Source: Morinoia aosen (taxonomy: Eukaryota; Arthropoda; Malacostraca; Amphipoda; Talitridae). Taken from it: a DNA stretch of 64,000 nt. Shown here piece by piece: positions 59,088-64,000 of this stretch. Positions within the stretch are counted from its first letter, which is position 1. Each line of letters opens with the position of its first letter. The stretch covers positions 36,744,964 through 36,808,963 of the forward strand of contig CM059556.1 in NCBI GenBank assembly GCA_030386875.1, given 5' to 3'. The position numbers were made by a program, and so were the translations under genes. Below the pieces are notes generated by a model. It was not told the origin of the DNA and did not search any database. It saw only the letters and a program-made list of their open reading frames with translations.

Positions 59088-59972
59088 CATGGTAGCTTGT
59101 TCTTCATCTCGCATTGCCACTAACTGCTCGCGAGCGTCCTGTTCTGACTGCCCAGTACTATTCCCTGCAAGTGTGCCGCCTCGACCGTGAAATGCCGGAA
59201 AATAACGAGGTTGAAGTTCCGTAAACAACACCAAAGATCCTTACTTGTGTCCATAAATCCGTGACAACGTTTCTGTTGCCTGGAAGGATTTCAAACATTT
59301 TATTATTAGCGATCAGATCATAGAGTTTCGCTTTTCTCGTTTGTTAAAAAAGGCATTTGCTCAATTAATTCCGCTACGTCTGAAAAATATTATAAAATGT
59401 GGAGCCAATTAGGAAGTACGGAACTGATGTAAAGGTCAATGCAATTTTATCGAATTTGTCAGAGTTTTCCAAGTCGGGTTGTACGGGAGAGATGCTGTAA
59501 AAATAAATAACAGAAAAAACTTGAGTTGCATCCAAGAACAATGCAAATTATCAAATTTAACAGGAAATGGCAAAAGGTTCGCGATGAGTTTCAAGTTCTA
59601 TCGAGAATGTCATCAAAAATTTAATTCATGTTTGTACATAATTTGAACAACGCCATGTGCTACCAATGTCAAATTTTTAGAATGTTTTCTCGCCCGCTAA
59701 AATAACGCCATGCTTCTATAGTTTTATAACCCATTGAAAATGAGAGAAATACGTGAACAATATAAGTTACATCATGTGCGCTCGTCAGTACAGGAATAGA
59801 GGAAAGTACAACAAACATGAATATTTGTCCGGCTGGTGTCTGAGAGCTCTCTGTAGAGAATGCTATTGCTGCTGCCAGTTGCCTCCGTAAGTGCAGAAAC
59901 AGCGATTCCTTCCATCTGGTAAAGATACTTTGCGTAATAGATAGAAATACCACTAACCAGCTGCCATTTGTA
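59088..59972. other. Single-copy spacer; holds one unit-like motif of the later 25-bp array
   Basis: A 94-codon minus-strand frame (59669-59953) is non-repetitive, but I recognise no domain in it and do not call it. At 59266-59302, AACGTTTCTGTTGCCTGGAA followed by GGATTTCAAACATTTTA matches the start of the 25-bp array at 62621. Confidence 0.5.
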
Positions 59973-60527
59973 TTATTAAAAGCTGGAAGTGTCCCTCACC
60001 AGCTGCTATAATGTCTCCCTCACAGCAGGAAGTGTCCCTCACCAGCTGCCATAATGTCTCCCTCACAGCTGGAAGTGCCCCTCACCAGCAGCCATAATGT
60101 CTCCCTCACAGCTGAAAGTGCCCAAGACCAGCTGCCATAATGTCTCCCTCACAACTGGAAGTATCCCTCACCAGCTGCCATAATGTCTCCCTCACCAGCT
60201 GCCATAATGTCTCCCTCACAGCTGAAAGTGTTCCTCACCAGCTACCATGTCTCTCTCACAGCTGGAAGTGTCCCTCACCAGCTGCCATAATGTCTCCCTC
60301 ACAGCTAAAAGTGTCCCTCACCAGCTGCCATAATGTATCCCTCACAGCTGGAAGTGTCCCTCACCAGCTGCCATAATGTATCCCTCACTGCTGTAAGCGT
60401 CCCTCACCAGCTGCCATTATGTCTCCCTCACAGCGGTAAGCGTCCCTCACCAGCTGCCATAATGTATCCCTCACAGCTGGAAGTGTCCCTCACCAGCTGC
60501 CATAATGTCTCCCTCACAACTTTAAGT
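59973..60527. repeat. 43-bp tandem array (CCAGCTGCCATAATGTCTCC), about 13 units
   Basis: AGCTGCCATAATGTCTCCCT plus CACAGCTGGAAGTGTCCCTC repeats every 43 bp (60001, 60044), with a few shortened units (near 60195 and 60240). Two CAGCTG palindromes occur per unit. Short plus-strand frames are repeat translations. Confidence 0.95.
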
Positions 60528-60964
60528 GTCCGTATCAGTCTCCCTGAGCACCGAAAGTTAGCGAATATATCAAAGGACCACTGTGTTACTGCGTGATATA
60601 TTTACAGAGAGGTTAAAACTCAACTTTTCCGTCCCAGCTTTCAATGGCTACTGGAGACCAGCTTTGATGCCGTACGGATGCACGGACCCGCTGTGTACGA
60701 ACTGCCTTCTCATCGATGTTCTCATTTTTTGGGGCGGCCTAAATCAATAGTCTCCGGCAGTTACACGTGTTGACTCTCGTGACTTTTAGACTCAGTGTTG
60801 TCTGCCGGGCCCCTACTTGAGATGGAGTATTCTATTCCCTGCCCAATATTGACTCCTTGTCTGCCAAGAGCCCATCTCGGCTCTCCTTCCACGGAGATTA
60901 TTGATTTAGCTTAGGAAGCGCGTCTCGCCTCGTGAATCGTTAAGCTGAGGTGGCCAGTCTGAAG
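60528..60964. other. Single-copy spacer
   Basis: Single-copy DNA of mixed composition. No gene or element is recognised. Confidence 0.5.
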
Positions 60965-61465
60965 TGATATTACAAGTGAATCTTGGGTTCTGATCTTGTG
61001 TGACATTACAAGTAGCGACGTTAAAAGTAAGCCTCGGGATGTGATCTGGAGTGACATTACAAGTAGCGACGTTAGAAGTAAGCCTCGAGATGTGATCTGG
61101 TGTGACATTACAAGTAGCGACGTTAAAAGTAAGCCTCGGGATACGATCTGGAGTGACATTACAAGTAGCGACGTTAGAAGTAAGCCTCGGGATACGATCT
61201 GGAGTGACGTTACAAGTAGCGACGTTAGAAGTAAGCCTCGGGATACGATCTGGAGTGACGTTACAAGTAGCGACGTTAGAAGTAAGCCTCGGGATACGAT
61301 CTGGAGTGACGTTACAAGTAGCGACGTTAGAAGTAAGCCTCGGGATACGATCTGGAGTGACGTTACAAGTAGCGACGTTAGAAGTAAGCCACGGGATACG
61401 ATCTGGAGTGACGTTACAAGTAGCGACGCTAGAAGTATATCTCGGGATGTGATCTGGAGTGGTAC
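60965..61465. repeat. 51-bp tandem array, about 9.7 units
   Basis: GGAGTGACATTACAAGTAGC followed by GACGTTAGAAGTAAGCCTCG and GGATACGATCT repeats every 51 bp (61201, 61252). Early units have GACATT and GATGTGATC; later ones have GACGTT and GATACGATC, showing directional replacement. Being 17 codons long, a 171-codon plus-strand frame stays open (DITSSDVRSKPRDTIWS repeat). It has a hydrophilic and otherwise unremarkable composition, and I regard it as non-coding. Confidence 0.96.
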
Positions 61466-61907
61466 AGAATGGAAATCTCAGTCTTTGACCCGGATTAATA
61501 TCTCAATATAATATCGGTAGGTAGCAAAAAAGATATCAAAATAGAAGTCAAGTTTGAACTGTTATCTAGAGTGGTTTTACAGCCTAATATCAGCCATTAT
61601 CTAAAGTGGCATTGTAAATTATTCTTACGCTGTCATGGGGAAAGACATCACGAGTTCATCTTAGTCTTTTCTCATGAACTGTATCACAAGCTGAAAAAAA
61701 AGATTCCATGAAAGAAAAGTGTCTCCTGATAATCATGGAATTTAACCTGATCGGAATCAGAGTTCAATTCGACGATACCATCAATATGAATTTTCTAATT
61801 AATGCTAGCGTATGCAAGTAGATGAACGCAGATGTGTTGCGTTGGTGCCTGCGCGTGACTGGTGCCTGGCAGTACGGGACTGGAAGGCAACCAAGAATTG
61901 CCATTTT
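61466..61907. other. AT-rich spacer
   Basis: Single-copy AT-rich DNA with nothing recognised. Confidence 0.5.
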
Positions 61908-62170
61908 GCTCGTCTTCACTTTGTGGACATTTTGCAAAGAATGTTGTCCATTTTCTGATCTATTGATCAAGGTTTTTCAAAGATAGATGTACATGAACAG
62001 CACTCAATAGGTTACTTAATGTAATACTTAACGCATTATTGTAGGCTAACGAAAATGGCCACTTGGCTCGTTGTTGGTGTTGCCATTTTCTGATCAATTG
62101 ATCAAGGTTTTTCAAATATAGATGTACATGAACAGCTCTCAATAGGTTACTCAATGTAATGCTGGACGCA
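61908..62170. repeat. 135-bp direct repeat, two copies
   Basis: CCATTTTCTGATCTATTGAT at 61948 recurs at 62083 as CCATTTTCTGATCAATTGAT. The copies stay alignable through TAGATGTACATGAACAGC and CTCAATAGGTTACT, about 85 bp with few mismatches, and share a weaker upstream part with TTGGCTCGT / TTTGCTCGT. Confidence 0.9.
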
Positions 62171-62620
62171 CTAGTCAGTAAGGAATAAAAATTCTAGAAC
62201 ACGCACACAAACTACGCAATCTGAACGCCTCAAGAACCCGAACGCTTTGCCGGCAGGTTTTTTTTCAATTTGTCGGCATCGCTGAAAATAAATTACTTCT
62301 AGTTACGATTACACAAAAATTTTCAACAAAGAGCCTGTACACAACTCTCTGCGATCTCAGAAAATGTTGTGAGAATAAAGACACACAGACACAGCAAGTG
62401 TTCATTTAGTGCTTTACAAAAATATAATAAATATTCTATGGAAGGCTAAGTTATCCACTTATAACGCCACAATTTTCATTATAATCCTATCTTTCTGAGC
62501 ATATTTATCCTTGAACGTAAGAACTTTCTTTTACTCGCGTGAGGAGCGAGGACTGCGCGCGTGTGACCAGACTTGTATAACCTCGCGCTACCTTTCTGTG
62601 ATACTTAGATTTCTGAAATG
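62171..62620. other. Single-copy spacer
   Basis: AT-rich single-copy DNA with nothing recognised. Confidence 0.5.
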
Positions 62621-62633
62621 AACGTTTCTGTTG

Positions 62634-63076
62634 CTCTGGAAGGATTTCAAACCTTTTAACCTGAAAGGATTTCAAACCCTTTAGCCTGGAAGGATTTCAA
62701 ACCTTTTAACCTGAAAGGATTTCAAACCTTTTAACCTGAAAGGATTTCAAACCTTTTAACCTGAAAGGATTTCAAACCCTTTAGCCTGGAAGGATTTCAA
62801 ACCTTTTAACCTGAAAGGATTTCAAACCTTTTAACCTGAAAGGATTTCAAACCCTTTAGCCTGGAAGGATTTCAAACCTTTTAACCTGAAAGGATTTCAA
62901 ACCTTTTAACCTGAAAGGATTTCAAACCCTTTAGCCTGGAAGGATTTCAAACCTCTTAACCTGAAAGGATTTCAAACCTTTTAACCTGAAAGGATTTCAA
63001 ACCCTTTAGCCTGGAAGGATTTCAAACCTTTTAACCTGAAAGGATTTCAAACCTTTTAACCTGAAAGTGTTTCAAG
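62634..63076. repeat. 25-bp tandem array with 75-bp trimer structure, about 17 units
   Basis: CTGAAAGGATTTCAAACC plus TTTTAAC repeats every 25 bp (ACCTT at 62701 and 62726). Three subtypes follow a repeating order through most of the array: CTGGAAGG...TTTTAAC, CTGAAAGG...TTTTAAC, CTGAAAGG...CCCTTTAG, making a 75-bp higher-order unit. The array starts directly after AACGTTTCTGTTGCTCTGGA (62621). Confidence 0.96.
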
Positions 63077-63450
63077 CATTTTCTTTCAAAAACAAATGTT
63101 AATTAAGCTGTAAAATAAAGTATCTGTGAGCTTTGAGTTATTGAATGATTGTTTACCTCTCAAGTCGAGTGTGCGACCTAAATCTCTTCACGGCAATTTT
63201 TAGCGCGTTGCCACGCGAATTATTTGCAAGGTCAGTTTTTTATTCAGTTCCGTATTGGATTTTACGCTCATTTGAATATTCTGAATTTTGTTTAATTTCA
63301 TGTTCAGTTTTACGTTCAGCTTAGAACGGAAGGCAGCGACGTTGCGTGAACGTTTGGTGGAACATTAGTTTTGTAATTGAGTGTTGCGCTTGTTGCTTTT
63401 GTCTGTTCCTATATCATCGAAATATCACCACTCACAGAGCCGAGAGGCTG
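63077..63450. other. AT-rich spacer
   Basis: Single-copy AT-rich DNA. Nothing is recognised. Confidence 0.5.
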
Positions 63451-64000
63451 CTCCCCCTCACCCCACCCCTCACCACACCACTCACCACACCACACAACAC
63501 CACACCACACACCACACCACACCACACCACCCACCACACACCCTCACCACTCACCACACCCCACCACACCATACACCATACCACACCACACCACACCACA
63601 CCACAACACACCACACACCACACCACACCACACCACCCACCACACCCCCTCACCACTCACCACACCCCCTCACCACTCACCACACCCCACCACACCACAC
63701 ACCATACCACACCACACCACACCACAACACACCACACACCACACCACACCACCCACCACACCCCCTCACCACTCACCACACCCCACCACACCACACACCA
63801 CACCACAACACACCACACACCACCATACCACACACCACCACACCACACACCACTACTCACCACACCACACTACTCACCACACCACACCACTCACCACACC
63901 ACACCACACCATACCATACCACAACACACCACACCACACACCACCACACCACACTACTCACCACACCACACCACTCACCACACCACACTACTCACCACAC
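63451..64000. repeat. CCACA/CCACACA simple repeat running off the window
   Basis: Units of CCACA mixed with CCACACA, ACTCACCA and CCCCTCACCACTC. Larger blocks recur (CACCCCCTCACCACTCACCA near 63640-63680 and 63765), giving a 100-150-bp higher-order pattern. The array continues past the right edge. Minus-strand GGTGTGTGGTGT frames are repeat translations. It resembles the array at 24302-25800 in composition but has a 5-7-bp rather than 8-bp unit. Confidence 0.93.

Noticed and set aside
59669-59953. 94-codon minus-strand frame as a gene
   Set aside because: No recognisable domain and a length within chance expectation for this much sequence.
1-64000. tRNA, rRNA or snRNA genes
   Set aside because: I scanned the spacers by eye for GTTCRANNC-type B boxes with a matching A box and for conserved rRNA blocks and found none. 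A covariance search could still find a diverged copy.

Overview
This is eukaryotic, almost certainly animal, nuclear DNA, and it is gene-poor. More than half of the 64 kb is tandemly repeated: over 25 separate arrays with unit lengths of 5, 8, 10, 14, 15, 16, 17, 19, 22, 25, 28, 32, 42, 43, 49, 51, 54, 66 and 85 bp. No array shares its unit with another, apart from general resemblance between two C/A-rich arrays. The single-copy spacers are AT-rich and hold short non-autonomous DNA transposons: TTAA-flanked piggyBac-like MITEs, TA-flanked Tc1/mariner-like MITEs and other inverted-repeat elements. I found no operons, bacterial genes, rRNA, convincing tRNA, CRISPR or intact protein-coding gene. 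An invertebrate, possibly an arthropod, fits the transposon content, but the sequence does not name the species.

Layout. 1-2243: AT-rich repeats, then a 14-bp CCCCCTAAAACAG-type array. 2339-15845: a 13.5 kb, roughly 422-unit array of a GC-rich 32-bp monomer. 15846-24300: spacers with 49-, ~62-, 78-, 28-, ~33- and 25-bp repeats and a GT/CA hairpin. 24302-25800: an 8-bp C-rich/G-rich array. 25800-28000: spacer with a piggyBac-like MITE, an 85-bp array, a second 32-bp array and a mariner-like MITE. 28066-35545: a 16-bp array followed by a 6.6 kb, roughly 350-unit 19-bp array. 35546-44520: arrays of 10, 25, 15, 54, 19, 42 and 28 bp separated by short spacers. 44520-48765: spacer with decayed 22-, 17- and ~95-bp repeats. 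48768-50142: a 22-bp GGTACC-bearing array. 50142-53690: AT-rich spacer with two inverted-repeat elements. 53690-57093: a 66-bp array, cut by a TA-flanked 1 kb element at 57096-58124 and followed by two more transposons. 59973-64000: arrays of 43, 51, 25 and 5 bp.

The long open reading frames here are by-products of stop-free repeat units. When the unit length is not a multiple of 3, the same peptide repeat is open in all three frames; when it is a multiple of 3, one or more frames stay open. I see no coding signature in them and do not call them genes. The most notable features are the exact register of the largest arrays (no net insertion or deletion over 13.5 kb and 6.6 kb), the higher-order structure inside them, an array with an apparent single-copy relative 3.3 kb away, a transposon that dates itself against a satellite, and a hammerhead-like fold inside one palindromic element.
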